Source: Clostridia bacterium (GTDB taxonomy: Bacteria; Bacillota; Peptococcia; Peptococcales; BICA1-8). From it: a stretch of 33,993 bases of DNA. The notes under the pieces are model-generated. The model was not told the DNA's origin. It did no database searches and saw only the letters and a program-made list of their open reading frames with translations. Location of the stretch: contig JAAZJU010000136.1 in assembly GCA_012800195.1 (NCBI GenBank), forward strand, positions 1-33,993, written 5' to 3'. A program made the translations under genes and the position numbers. This document shows positions 24,007 through 33,166 of this stretch, in pieces (positions within the stretch are counted from its first letter, which is position 1; each line of letters opens with the position of its first letter).

Positions 24007-24858
24007 ATGAGTAGTTTCCCAGATATATTCCGATTTAATTTAGGCCAATATGTAGATCAATTTGTGAAATGGTTAATGACTGATTATGGCGAAGTGTTTG
24101 ATGCAATCGCCTCGGGAATATTAAGCCTTTTAGTAAGTACAGAAAAAATTCTCCTTTGGTTGCCTTGGTGGCTAGTCTTATTGGGGATACTTCTCTTAGG
24201 TTGGAAGGCTATAAATATCAAAGCAGGAATTGTTTTTTCTCTTAGTCTATTTCTAGTAGGTACTTTTGGTTTCTGGGATTTGATGATGATGACTTTGGCT
24301 ATAGTTTTAGCCTCGGTTATTATTTCCCTAGTAATTGGAATACCTTTAGGAGTACTAACAGCTTATTCTGATAGATTTAATGCCGTAATGAGACCAATAT
24401 TAGATGCTATGCAAACTATGCCCAGTTTTGTTTATTTAATTCCTGCCTTGATGCTCTTTGGTATGGGTAAAGTACCAGCGGTTTTTGCTACCATAATTTA
24501 TGCAACACCTCCAGTTATTAGGTTAACGGATTTAGGAATTAGAAAAGTACCTAAAGAAATGGTAGAAGCTTCTATCTCTTTTGGGAGTTCCAATTGGCAA
24601 ACCTTGTTAAAAGTCCAATTACCTCAGGCCTTACCAACCATTATGACTGGTATCAACCAAACTACCATGATGGCCTTATCTATGGTGGTCGTTGCCTCCA
24701 TGATTGGAGCTAGAGGTCTAGGTCTAGAGGTTTTAAGGGCAATTCAACGTATTGATATTGCCAAAGGCTTTGAAGCAGGCATTAGCATTGTCTTCTTAGC
24801 CATTATCATTGACCGAGTGTCCCAGGGCATTGCAGAGCGTTTTAAGTACCCTGAATAG
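24007..24858 (+). CDS. proW: Glycine betaine/proline-type ABC permease
   Basis: A 283-residue permease of the OpuAB/ProW family. An N-terminal extension (DIFRFNLGQYVDQFVKWLMTDYGEVFDAIA) typical of ProW precedes about six membrane helices. Characteristic motifs are IGIPLGVLTAYSDRFNAVMRPILDAMQTMPSFVYLIPALMLFGMGKVPAVFATIIYATPPVIRLT and the coupling loop EASISFGSSNWQTLLKVQLPQALPTIMTGINQTTMMALSMVVVASMIGA. It lies 27 bases after the ProX-type gene with AAGGAAGG, so it is in the same operon. Confidence 0.95.
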   Translation: MSSFPDIFRFNLGQYVDQFVKWLMTDYGEVFDAIASGILSLLVSTEKILLWLPWWLVLLGILLLGWKAINIKAGIVFSLSLFLVGTFGFWDLMMMTLAIVLASVIISLVIGIPLGVLTAYSDRFNAVMRPILDAMQTMPSFVYLIPALMLFGMGKVPAVFATIIYATPPVIRLTDLGIRKVPKEMVEASISFGSSNWQTLLKVQLPQALPTIMTGINQTTMMALSMVVVASMIGARGLGLEVLRAIQRIDIAKGFEAGISIVFLAIIIDRVSQGIAERFKYPE

Positions 24859-24872
24859 GAAGAGGGATAAGA

Positions 24873-26045
24873 ATGACTGTAAAAATAAAAGTGGAGAATT
24901 TAAGTAAAATTTTTGGTAAAAATCCTAAGAATGTCTTAGAAAAACTTGAACATGGTGTTTCAAAGGAGAAAATACTTCAGGAAACTGGCCATACCGTAGG
25001 AGTTAATAATGTATCCTTCGAGGTTGAAGAAGGAAAAATATTTGTTATCATGGGTTTATCTGGCAGTGGTAAATCCACCTTAATCCGTTGTTTGAATCTC
25101 TTAAATAAGCCTACTCAAGGGAAGATACTAATTGATGGTGAAGATATTGTAGAATATGATAAACAAAAGCTGAAAGAATTTAGACAGAAAAAGGTGGCCA
25201 TGGTTTTTCAGCATTTTGGTTTATTAACTCATAGAACTGTTTTAGATAATGTGGTCTATGGATTAGAAATAAGGGGCATCTCCCCTGAGGAAAGATACAG
25301 AATAGCCCGAGAAAATTTAGCCATTGTGGGTTTAAGGGGCTGGGAAGATCATTATCCCAATGAATTAAGTGGAGGAATGCAGCAAAGGGTTGGTTTAGCT
25401 CGAGCCTTAGCTAATAACCCTGATATTCTCTTAATGGACGAACCCTTTAGTGCTTTGGATCCCTTAATTAAAAGGGAAATGCAGCAAGAGCTTTTAGATT
25501 TACAGGCGCGATTAAAAAAGACCATTGTGTTTATTACCCATGATATTAACGAAGCTTTTAAACTAGGGGATCGAGTAGCTATTATGAAGGATAGTGTTAT
25601 TGAGCAAGTTGGAACACCGGAGGAAATTTTAGCCACCCCGAAAAATGAATATATTAAAAAATTCGTTAAAGACATTGACCGTTCAAAAGTTCTACAGGCT
25701 AAGAATGTTATGTTTAAGCCTTCAACTGTAGTTTCTGTAAAAGATGGAGTAAAAATTGCTATAAATGAAATGGAACAAAGTGGACTATCCAGTGTCTTTG
25801 TTGTAGATAAAGAGAGAAGGCTACTAGGGTTAGTAACAATTGATGACGCTATTAAAGCCCTAAAAGAAAACAAAAGATTAGCGGATATCATCCAGGAAAA
25901 TTATTTTACCACTGGGCCAGAGACCTATGTTCAAGAATTAATTCCTATTGCAACGAAGAACAAATACCCTATCGCAGTAGTGGATGAAGATAAGCGGCTC
26001 TTAGGTATTATTGTGCGGGTTTCCGTTCTCTCAAGTTTAGTTTAA
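24873..26045 (+). CDS. proV: Glycine betaine/proline-type ABC ATPase with CBS domains
   Basis: A 390-residue ATPase of the OpuAA/ProV family. It has Walker A GLSGSGKST (residues 61-69), Q-loop VFQHFGLLTHRTV, signature LSGGMQQRVGLARA, Walker B ILLMDEP and switch His in ITHDINEA. Its C-terminal third (about 275-390) carries two CBS repeats (for example MEQSGLSSVFVVDKERRLLGLVTIDDAIKAL and NKYPIAVVDEDKRLLGII). In related transporters these sense ionic strength or cyclic di-AMP. The N-terminal ENLSKIFGKNPKNVLEKLEHGVSKEKILQETG insertion is typical of the family. It starts 14 bases after the permease and completes the importer for osmotic protection. Confidence 0.96.
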   Translation: MTVKIKVENLSKIFGKNPKNVLEKLEHGVSKEKILQETGHTVGVNNVSFEVEEGKIFVIMGLSGSGKSTLIRCLNLLNKPTQGKILIDGEDIVEYDKQKLKEFRQKKVAMVFQHFGLLTHRTVLDNVVYGLEIRGISPEERYRIARENLAIVGLRGWEDHYPNELSGGMQQRVGLARALANNPDILLMDEPFSALDPLIKREMQQELLDLQARLKKTIVFITHDINEAFKLGDRVAIMKDSVIEQVGTPEEILATPKNEYIKKFVKDIDRSKVLQAKNVMFKPSTVVSVKDGVKIAINEMEQSGLSSVFVVDKERRLLGLVTIDDAIKALKENKRLADIIQENYFTTGPETYVQELIPIATKNKYPIAVVDEDKRLLGIIVRVSVLSSLV

Positions 26046-26065
26046 TTAAATAGCCCCCTATAGTT

Positions 26066-26100
26066 CCCCTACGGACCATGGAAACCTAAGTCTGTAGGGG
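26066..26100 (+). terminator. Terminator-like hairpin after the betaine-type operon
   Basis: CCCCTACGGAC (26066-26076) pairs over 11 positions (one G-T) with GTCTGTAGGGG (26090-26100), followed by the interrupted T-tract TTCATTTATTATT. Stem and position support termination; the T-tract is imperfect. Confidence 0.7.
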
Positions 26101-26160
26101 TTCATTTATTATTCTGTATTAGTACTGGCTTAATAGCTGCCTTTGGGGTATAAATGAATT

Positions 26161-26177
26161 GATAGTAATTTACTATC
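26161..26177. promoter_or_regulatory. Candidate operator: perfect GATAGTAA-T-TTACTATC palindrome
   Basis: A perfect 8+1+8 inverted repeat lies about 80 bases before the macroglobulin gene, seven bases upstream of a candidate -35. It fits a dimeric repressor or activator site. The cognate regulator is not apparent in this window. Confidence 0.5.
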
Positions 26178-26184
26178 ATGGAAC

Positions 26185-26211
26185 TTTACTTTTATTTTCT
26201 CGTCTTAAATA
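26185..26211 (+). promoter_or_regulatory. Candidate promoter of the macroglobulin/MEMO operon
   Basis: TTTACT (26185-26190), 15 bases and TAAATA (26206-26211), with TATAAG just beyond as an alternative -10. Weak by consensus, but it lies just downstream of the palindrome. Confidence 0.3.
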
Positions 26212-26259
26212 TAAGGATAGGTGTATGTTATTTCCAAAAAAACAAAAGAGGGGATTGTT

Positions 26260-29200
26260 ATGAATAGCAAAAAACATCTGATTATTGCTTTAGTCTTGAT
26301 TGTTTTAAGTGGGATTATCTACTTAGGCCTTAATCAAGGCTCTGAAAGTGTTCTAGCTTCGGAAGTAAATATGTTGCCAACTAAGTATGATACTGGGGGA
26401 GTCGAGCTAGATAGTAGTTTTGTCTTTCAAACCGCTGATGAGCTGGATCCCAAGGCTATCGCTGAAAATATAAGTGTTGATCCAGTTATACCTTTTAAAG
26501 TGGAAAAGGGTGAAAAGGGTAATTCCCATGAAGTAATTCTTATACCTCAAGAACCCCTTGAACCCCAAAAGGTTTATAAATTCACCTTAACCACTACAGG
26601 AGATGAATCCTTGAAGTGGGCTTTTCAGACTAAAGGAGATTTTAAAGTTGTTTCCACATTACCTAGAGATAAAGGAACAGGTGTACCCACAGACACAGGA
26701 ATAGAGATTAATTTTAGTCATTTAAACTTTGATAATCTAGATCTTTACTTCTCTATTAATCCCCAAGTTCAAGGTAAATTTGAAATACATAAAAAAACTG
26801 CCGTGTTTATACCCCAAAAGCTAGAACCAGCCACTGTTTACACTGTAACCATTAAAAAGGGGTTACCCCTAGCTGGAAGTAGCCAAGTATTAGAGGAAGA
26901 TTATATTTTCCAATTCGAAACCAGAGAAGAAGATAAACAAAGTTCTCATTATATTGATATTTACAAACAGGATCATGAATTTACAACTCAAGAGGCTCCC
27001 TTTTTTCAAATAGGGTATTTTAGTTATCAGCAAAAGGAATCAATAGAGGCTAAGGTAACAATATATAGCTATAAGAATGCTCAAGAATATATTAAAGCTC
27101 TTCAAGAAAGAGAAAAAACACCTTTTTGGGCTTATCACAGTAGGGTTAATTATAGAGAAAATACCCAGGGACTTTCTGAAGTAGCTTCCTTTAGTACTCC
27201 CATAGAAGGTAGTCAAAATCTAAGCTTTATTCAATTCCCTGAGGCTATTCCTGCTGGGTACTATCTTGCAGAAATAACTTTAGATGATACTGTAAGACAG
27301 CTTTGGTTCCAAGTCACTGATTTGGGTATCTATGCTGCACTAGGTGAAAATAAAAATCTATATTGGGTTCATGATCTCTTAAGTGGCCTTCCCGTAGCTG
27401 GAGCAGATATTAAAGGTAATGGGGAGACTGCCAAGACCAATGATAATGGGTTAGGTGAGTTGCCTAGTACTGGGGACTTTGCTCTAGGGGCCTATGCCGT
27501 AATCAGTAAAGGTAACCAAGAAGGAGTGGCTGCTATCGTTCCCAGATATGTGGACTTTGAGTGGCAGGATAAATACAATTTCCAAAGTTCTTTCTGGCGG
27601 TACCTTTACCTAGACAGAACCTTATATAAACCTGATGATACAGTGCATTTTTGGGGCATCTTAAAGCCTAGAGTGACCAACCAGGAAATCCCTCAGAAAG
27701 TTACTGTAGCCTTAACTAAAGATGGCAGTCAGGGGACCGCAATATTAAGTAAAGAAATTCAAGTATCTGATTATAACTTTACCGATAGCCTAGATTTACC
27801 CAATCTTTTACCAGGCTATTATTATCTTGAGGTTCAAGTGGATAATCAGACCGTAATCAGCCAATTTTTTGATGTGGAGAACTATAGTAAACCAGTGTAT
27901 CAAATTGAGGCTACTCCTCACCAAAGGGCTATCTTTGCTGGGGAAAAGGTAGATTTTAAAGTTAAAACTAGCTTTTTTGAAGGAACAGCTGCGGCTAATA
28001 TTCCTCTAAAGTACTATATTTATAATGACAATGGTACGATCACCACTAATAGCCAAGGGGAAGCTATTATTAGCTATAGGCCTACTCAAGAGGGAGAGAG
28101 TTATAGCTATATTGATCATAGATATCTATACTTAACAACTAATCAGCCTGAAAGTGGAGAAATAGCTGGAGATGCTCTAGTTATGGTCCTTAATAATGAT
28201 GTGGCTATTGAAACTCAAGGTAAGGTTGTAGAAAATTACGGGCAGATAGAACTAAACCTCAAAAAATTAACCTTAGATAAGGTTAATAGGGGAGAAATTG
28301 ATTCTTGGGAAAAAGATGCCTTTACTCAAGGACCGGCTGCCAATCGCGAAGTAAAGGTTAATCTTTATGAAGAGGTTTGGGAGAAAATTGAGACAGGACA
28401 ATATTATGATTTTATCAATAAAAAAGTTATGCCTCGTTATGAATATCGTTATAAGAAAGTTCCACTTGGTGAGGATCAAATAACCACCGATGGAGAAGGA
28501 AGGGCAAATTATAATTTCCCCGTAGATAAAGACAAATCATATTTAGTAGAGTTTTCCACTCTTGATTTCCGGGGAAATACTGCTTTGGCCCAACAAAGGC
28601 TTCAAGGCTCAGGGTTTTACTTAGAATATGACTATCCCTGGTATCAGCTGGAACACGAAAAGGAAAATAGAAAATATAGCATAGATGAAACTGTGCAGGT
28701 AAGTTTTAAGAAGAATACAACCTTAATGCCTGAGCGGGAAAAAGGCTTTTTATTCTTAACCTGCCGTAGGGGTATTCTAGAGGAACAGATTCAAAATACA
28801 GGGATCTTTAAAACTACCTTCACTACTGAAATGCTCCCTAATTTCTGGATTAAAGGCGTATATTTCGATGGTCGTTATTATTATCAAACCCCAGAGGAAA
28901 TCGTTCTTTTTGAAGAGCAGGATAAAGCCCTAGAAATTGAGATTAGTACTGATAAAGAAAGTTATCGACCTGGAGAAAAGGTCCAGGTTAATCTGGCCAT
29001 AAAAGACCAAAAGGGCAAACCAGTTAAAGCCACAGTAAATCTAAATTTAGTGGATGAGGCCCTGTATGCCATTCATAATCAATATGTGGATCTTTTGTAT
29101 TCATTATATGGGCACCCCAATACAGTGCTTTCAGGCATCAAAGGAAGCTTAATTACTCATCAGCCTCCTGATTCCCGATTCGGAGGAGCTGAAGGAGGAG

Positions 29201-31092
29201 GCGAAGGAGGCTCCGAAAGAAAGGATTTTAAAGATACTGTATTCTTTAAAACTCTAACTACTGATGGGAGTGGTAAGGCCACCGTAGAATTCCAGGTACC
29301 GGACAATCTTACCTCTTGGCGTTTGACTTGTCAGGCAATCACTGAAGATTTACAGGGAGCCGCCAAAGCTAGTAAGGTTATTGTTAAACTTCCCTTCTTT
29401 GTGGATATGATTTCAGCAGATACTTATTTAACCGGAGACCAAATTATTATTCCTATTAGAAGTTATGGTACGGAGTTAAAAGAAGGCAGTAATGTGGAGT
29501 ATAAGCTTAGCCTTAAATCAGGAGATAAGATTGTCCATCAGGAGGATCTTATTGGTAAAGCCTTTACTATGGAGGGGGTATCTCTACCTCTTCTAGCAGA
29601 AGGTGATTACAACTTAACTTTAACAGGCACAAATAAGGAAGGCCTTACAGACACCTTGACCTATAGCTTTAAAGTGGTGGATAGTCTGGCTACTAAAAAG
29701 GAAGCTGATTTTTTCCTCTTAAAGAATAAATTAGATCTTGCTGAAAAAGAAGGAATCAATTCCCCTGTAACCTTAATCTTTAGTGATTATCAACGGAGCC
29801 AATATTTAGATCTATTATGGAAATTAAATATGACTTCAGGGGCACGAATTGAACAAAGAATTGCTTCAATGAGGAGTAATACCCTAATTAAGGAATATTT
29901 TCCTGGGCTTACTACCTGGGCAGCAGAAGAAAATGCTGACTTAGTAAAATACCAAACTCCTCAAGGGGGCATTGCCCTATTGCCTTACGGAGATGCTGAT
30001 TTAGAACTTAGTGTGAAACTGGCGAGTCTTAACTTAGGAGTCTTTGATTATAACGCTCTAACTCAATATTTTACTCAGATTACCAATGATCCCTCCGAAA
30101 CCAGGGAAAGGACTATTATAGCCTTAGCAGGATTGGCTGCCTTGGATGAACCTGTCCTCCAGGAACTATTAATAGTAGGAGAAGTCAAAGACTTAAATGA
30201 TAAAGAAAAGCTTTATCTAAGCCTTGCTTTCTTAGAATTGGGAGATAACTATAATGCAGCGAAAATTTTCCAGACACTGCTAAAAGCCAAGTCTGAAACA
30301 CTGGGGAATAGCCTGCGCTTAAATGTTGGCGATGACCAAGATGATATTTTAGAAGCAACAGCAATGGCCTCGGTTTTAGCTATCAACCTAGATTATGCAG
30401 AAGAAGCAGGAAAATTGGCTACCTATGTATCGGAAAATCAGACTAAAGATATCCTTCTATCCTTAGAACAGCTTTTATATTTAGAAAAGGCTTTGCCTAA
30501 ATTAACTGATAGACCAGTGAGCTTTAGCTATAAGCTTGACAGTAAGACAGAACAAATAAAATTAGAACCTCAAAAATCATATTCTCTTATTTTAACTCCT
30601 GATAAAATAACGGAAATGGAAATTAAGAATATAGAAGGGCAGATAGGAGTTACAGCTCTTTATGAGATGCCTTATCAAGCCCAGGATAATGTAAGTGAAG
30701 ATGGGGTTAAAATATCACGGAAATATGAAGTCAATGGTAAAGCTACTAATGAATTTAAGGCTAATGATTTAGTGAAGGTCACCATATCTTATCAATTTGG
30801 TGCCAAGGCTCCTGATGGGCATTATGAGGTTCGAGATTTTCTACCAGCCGGGTTAAAGATTGTTGAAAGGCCCTATCAACGAGGAATAAGTGATAAGAAT
30901 CTTGGTTATCCCGTCTTGATAGATGGTCAAAAGGCTGTATTTGTTGTTTATGATAAGAAGGATGGTCATTTTAACTACTATGCACGGGTTATAAACCCTG
31001 GTCAGTATAAAGCAGAACAAGCGATTCTTCAGCATAGTAAGAGTGGTGTTATTTACAGTGTTAGCCAAGAGGATGGAGTAATTATTAAATGA
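26260..31092 (+). CDS. Bacterial alpha-2-macroglobulin-like protein without thioester Cys
   Basis: A 1610-residue secreted or membrane-anchored protein. A hydrophobic segment (residues 6-25) without lipobox suggests an uncleaved anchor. Two Ig-like (Big_5/SbsA-type) domains span about 35-235, then macroglobulin domains with the typical YLDRTLYKPDDTVHFWGILKPR and later YRPGEKVQVNLAIKDQKGKPVKATVNLNLVDEALYAI. A Gly/Glu-rich loop (FGGAEGGGEGGSERKDF, about 973) precedes the A2M core TVEFQVPDNLTSWRLTCQAIT. In the helical thioester domain the usual G-C-x-E-Q reads ARIEQ (1195-1199), so the Cys is Arg and no thioester can form. In other bacteria such proteins are thought to trap invading proteases. 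Start ATG 26260 follows GAGGGG; the track's GTG 26221 is too early. Confidence 0.93.
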   Translation: MNSKKHLIIALVLIVLSGIIYLGLNQGSESVLASEVNMLPTKYDTGGVELDSSFVFQTADELDPKAIAENISVDPVIPFKVEKGEKGNSHEVILIPQEPLEPQKVYKFTLTTTGDESLKWAFQTKGDFKVVSTLPRDKGTGVPTDTGIEINFSHLNFDNLDLYFSINPQVQGKFEIHKKTAVFIPQKLEPATVYTVTIKKGLPLAGSSQVLEEDYIFQFETREEDKQSSHYIDIYKQDHEFTTQEAPFFQIGYFSYQQKESIEAKVTIYSYKNAQEYIKALQEREKTPFWAYHSRVNYRENTQGLSEVASFSTPIEGSQNLSFIQFPEAIPAGYYLAEITLDDTVRQLWFQVTDLGIYAALGENKNLYWVHDLLSGLPVAGADIKGNGETAKTNDNGLGELPSTGDFALGAYAVISKGNQEGVAAIVPRYVDFEWQDKYNFQSSFWRYLYLDRTLYKPDDTVHFWGILKPRVTNQEIPQKVTVALTKDGSQGTAILSKEIQVSDYNFTDSLDLPNLLPGYYYLEVQVDNQTVISQFFDVENYSKPVYQIEATPHQRAIFAGEKVDFKVKTSFFEGTAAANIPLKYYIYNDNGTITTNSQGEAIISYRPTQEGESYSYIDHRYLYLTTNQPESGEIAGDALVMVLNNDVAIETQGKVVENYGQIELNLKKLTLDKVNRGEIDSWEKDAFTQGPAANREVKVNLYEEVWEKIETGQYYDFINKKVMPRYEYRYKKVPLGEDQITTDGEGRANYNFPVDKDKSYLVEFSTLDFRGNTALAQQRLQGSGFYLEYDYPWYQLEHEKENRKYSIDETVQVSFKKNTTLMPEREKGFLFLTCRRGILEEQIQNTGIFKTTFTTEMLPNFWIKGVYFDGRYYYQTPEEIVLFEEQDKALEIEISTDKESYRPGEKVQVNLAIKDQKGKPVKATVNLNLVDEALYAIHNQYVDLLYSLYGHPNTVLSGIKGSLITHQPPDSRFGGAEGGGEGGSERKDFKDTVFFKTLTTDGSGKATVEFQVPDNLTSWRLTCQAITEDLQGAAKASKVIVKLPFFVDMISADTYLTGDQIIIPIRSYGTELKEGSNVEYKLSLKSGDKIVHQEDLIGKAFTMEGVSLPLLAEGDYNLTLTGTNKEGLTDTLTYSFKVVDSLATKKEADFFLLKNKLDLAEKEGINSPVTLIFSDYQRSQYLDLLWKLNMTSGARIEQRIASMRSNTLIKEYFPGLTTWAAEENADLVKYQTPQGGIALLPYGDADLELSVKLASLNLGVFDYNALTQYFTQITNDPSETRERTIIALAGLAALDEPVLQELLIVGEVKDLNDKEKLYLSLAFLELGDNYNAAKIFQTLLKAKSETLGNSLRLNVGDDQDDILEATAMASVLAINLDYAEEAGKLATYVSENQTKDILLSLEQLLYLEKALPKLTDRPVSFSYKLDSKTEQIKLEPQKSYSLILTPDKITEMEIKNIEGQIGVTALYEMPYQAQDNVSEDGVKISRKYEVNGKATNEFKANDLVKVTISYQFGAKAPDGHYEVRDFLPAGLKIVERPYQRGISDKNLGYPVLIDGQKAVFVVYDKKDGHFNYYARVINPGQYKAEQAILQHSKSGVIYSVSQEDGVIIK

Positions 31093-31964
31093 AAAGAATA
31101 ATTATCATAGTTCTAAGCTTAGTAATAGTGCATGGTGGGGGATGGGCCTTGGGCAAGTTCGAAAGTCAGCAAAGCTACAAAAGGGCAGAGCTCACTCACC
31201 CCAATAGTTTTTTTGATAGCCGCTATTTTAACTTTAATCGGGAGCGCCTGGAAAAAGCAGGGGCTCCTAAGTCTAAAGTTTATGGGGCGGTGGTACCTCA
31301 TCATTTATTGGCCTATGAACTTATTGCTGAAGTTTTTACTCAACTAACAGAGGATAAACCATCGGTCATTATACTTATTGGCCCTAATCATGATAATGAA
31401 GGGGAGAAGATACTGACTAGCACCTGGGGTTGGCAAACTCCCTTTGGCACAGTGGAAACAAATAAGGAGATAATTGAAGGTCTAGTAAGTAACAGTGAGG
31501 TAAAAATAAACAATAGTGTGTTTTCCACAGAACATTCCATGGGAGCTTTAATGCCATTTATTAAATATTTCTTTCCAGAGGCCCAGGTAGTCCCTATTAT
31601 TTTTCACTATAATTTAAAAGACGAAGAAGCCCAAAGCTTAAGTGACCAGCTGGCAAACATAGTAAAAGAAAAAGAAGCCCTAGTTATGGCTTCCATAGAC
31701 TTCTCTCATTATCTTACTAATCAAGAAGCCCAAGCCAAGGATCAAGAAACACTGGAGATAATCAGAACTAAAAATATCCCAAGACTCTTGAGTTTAGGGG
31801 ATGACTATTTGGATTCCCCCGGTGCCTTAGCTACTTTACTGTATACTATGGAAAGGCTTGATATAAACGAACCGAAGATTCTCCAGAATACCAACTCCGG
31901 CATATTGATGGGCAATGATTTAATTGAAACAACCAGTTATATTACCATGATTTTTGGGAAGTAG
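31089..31964 (+). CDS. Membrane-anchored MEMO-family (AmmeMemoRadiSam B) protein
   Basis: A 291-residue protein of the MEMO/AMMECR-associated family. The N-terminus MKRIIIIVLSLVIVHGGGWALG is a signal peptide or anchor, so the domain probably lies outside the membrane. The fold's conserved metal-site-like elements are visible: AVVPHHLLA, ILIGPNHDNEGE, STEHSMGALMPFIKYFFP and MASIDFSHYLT. It lacks the usual PHAGY spelling at the first motif. Most bacterial members are cytosolic and sit near radical-SAM or AMMECR1 genes; neither is present. It overlaps the macroglobulin gene by 4 bases (ATGA), so the two products are translationally coupled and likely work together at the cell surface. Function unknown. 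Confidence 0.85.
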   Translation: MKRIIIIVLSLVIVHGGGWALGKFESQQSYKRAELTHPNSFFDSRYFNFNRERLEKAGAPKSKVYGAVVPHHLLAYELIAEVFTQLTEDKPSVIILIGPNHDNEGEKILTSTWGWQTPFGTVETNKEIIEGLVSNSEVKINNSVFSTEHSMGALMPFIKYFFPEAQVVPIIFHYNLKDEEAQSLSDQLANIVKEKEALVMASIDFSHYLTNQEAQAKDQETLEIIRTKNIPRLLSLGDDYLDSPGALATLLYTMERLDINEPKILQNTNSGILMGNDLIETTSYITMIFGK

Positions 31965-32084
31965 GCTCATGTATGTACAATATGTCAATAATGCGACATA
32001 ACTGTTTAGTCTAAAATAGTCAAAATATTACTATATGGAGAAATAACAAGCATATGATGTTTTTCAAATTAGGAGGTAGAAAGT

Positions 32085-32258
32085 ATGGGTGCACTTATGT
32101 TTATTTCTGTTATTATAGCATCAATGGCTTTTTTCATTAACTTTGTTGTCTTATTAAAAAAAATAAAAGCAGATGAAGACACTTATACCAATACGGTAAT
32201 AGGGACAATTTTAGTAGGATTTATTGTTTATGTATGGATTGGCTTAACAGCTCCATGA
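32085..32258 (+). CDS. Small two-helix membrane protein (57 aa)
   Basis: This gene is below the size of the ORF track. A strong AGGAGG (32071-32076) lies before ATG 32085, and the frame stays open to TGA 32256. The product MGALMFISVIIASMAFFINFVVLLKKIKADEDTYTNTVIGTILVGFIVYVWIGLTAP has two membrane helices joined by a charged loop. It has its own leader behind the MEMO gene, with no clear terminator between. No family was recognised. Possible alternatives are a small stress peptide or an accessory subunit. Confidence 0.65.
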   Translation: MGALMFISVIIASMAFFINFVVLLKKIKADEDTYTNTVIGTILVGFIVYVWIGLTAP

Positions 32259-32396
32259 TATTTTCTATGCTTATTGTTGCACATTTCAACAAAATAGTTC
32301 ATCAAGGAAAATTCGACCATAGAGGCTATCACTAGGGTCTCAATGTGTAATTGTTTGAAAAATATTAGCAACTGCTGAATGGGTTATGATAAACTT

Positions 32397-32425
32397 TTGA
32401 GGGATAGTGTTCTTTTGTGTATTTA
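32397..32425 (+). promoter_or_regulatory. Candidate promoter of the 32456 lipoprotein gene
   Basis: TTGAGG (32397-32402), 17 bases and TATTTA (32420-32425), ending 31 bases before the ATG. Confidence 0.35.
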
Positions 32426-32455
32426 TCCCATAGTTGTTTAGGAGGTATAGCTATA

Positions 32456-33028
32456 ATGTCTAAAAAATTTACATTTCTTTTTGGGTGCGTATTAGTAATA
32501 GGAGGATTGTTAATTGTAGGGTGTAGTGAACAGCATGAATCCGTTGACAAGTCAACAGATAAGCCTAGCGTGGTTGAAAGAGATTTGAATGGCGAAAATG
32601 TTTCAGGTAAAAATGAATATTATGAAATAAATGAAAGTGAAATTGCAGAGCATCTTGAATATAATAATAAGAAGAGGTCACTCTATATTGCTGGTTTGAA
32701 AGTGTTTGAAGAGTTTAGCACTTCAAATGAAGGTAGCGCTTCAATAAGTACTGATGAAAATACTATAACTTTCAGTATGACTAAATCCACTGGAACTGTT
32801 ACTGGGGCTTTGGATGGTCCTAGCGTGTCTTTTAGAATGGATTTAGATACAAAAAAAATTATCGATAAGAATTTTACACCTGCTCCAAACTACAAGGAAT
32901 TGGGAATGGAAGAATTTAGTGAGCATAGTGAAGAGTTAATCGAATTAACAGAGGAACGAATGCTAGAAATAGGAAAGTATTTTAAAGAATTAATTTTGGA
33001 AATAGAAACAAAAATAGAAGCAAATTGA
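32456..33028 (+). CDS. Lipoprotein of unknown function
   Basis: A 190-residue lipoprotein with signal MSKKFTFLFGCVLVIGGLLIVGC (lipobox IVGC). A polar spacer (SEQHESVDKSTDKPSVVERDLNG) leads to a domain with ITFSMTKSTGTVTGALDGPSVSFRMDLDTKKIIDKNFTPAP and an acidic helical tail (ELTEERMLEIGKYFKELILEIE). I do not recognise the family. GGAGG lies 11 bases before ATG 32456; the track's start at 32417 lies within the promoter region. Its general make-up resembles the next gene (33167), and both may be members of a lineage-specific lipoprotein set. Confidence 0.85.
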   Translation: MSKKFTFLFGCVLVIGGLLIVGCSEQHESVDKSTDKPSVVERDLNGENVSGKNEYYEINESEIAEHLEYNNKKRSLYIAGLKVFEEFSTSNEGSASISTDENTITFSMTKSTGTVTGALDGPSVSFRMDLDTKKIIDKNFTPAPNYKELGMEEFSEHSEELIELTEERMLEIGKYFKELILEIETKIEAN

Positions 33029-33127
33029 TATAAAAGAAAATTTAAATGGTTCATTTTATTTGATTTAGTAATTTAGAAACAAAGAAAATTATTATTTCCG
33101 TAATGAACTTTCTGACAAGATGCGCGA

Positions 33128-33140
33128 CACTTAATAAGTG
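33128..33140. promoter_or_regulatory. Inverted repeat CACTTA-A-TAAGTG before lipoprotein gene
   Basis: A perfect 6+1+6 palindrome 12 bases before the AGGAGG of the 33167 gene, and just before a TATAAC. It may be an operator. It cannot be a good terminator since no T-run follows. Confidence 0.35.
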
Positions 33141-33166
33141 CTAGTTATAACAGGAGGTTATTTACT

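Noticed and set aside
25352-25891. 179-aa minus-strand ORF inside proV
   Set aside because: It lies wholly within a conserved ABC ATPase gene; its Ser/Leu-rich composition is typical of antisense translation.
32269-32295. Terminator after the 57-aa gene (TTGTTG/CAACAA)
   Set aside because: The stem is only 6 bases, AT-rich and has no T-run on the sense strand.
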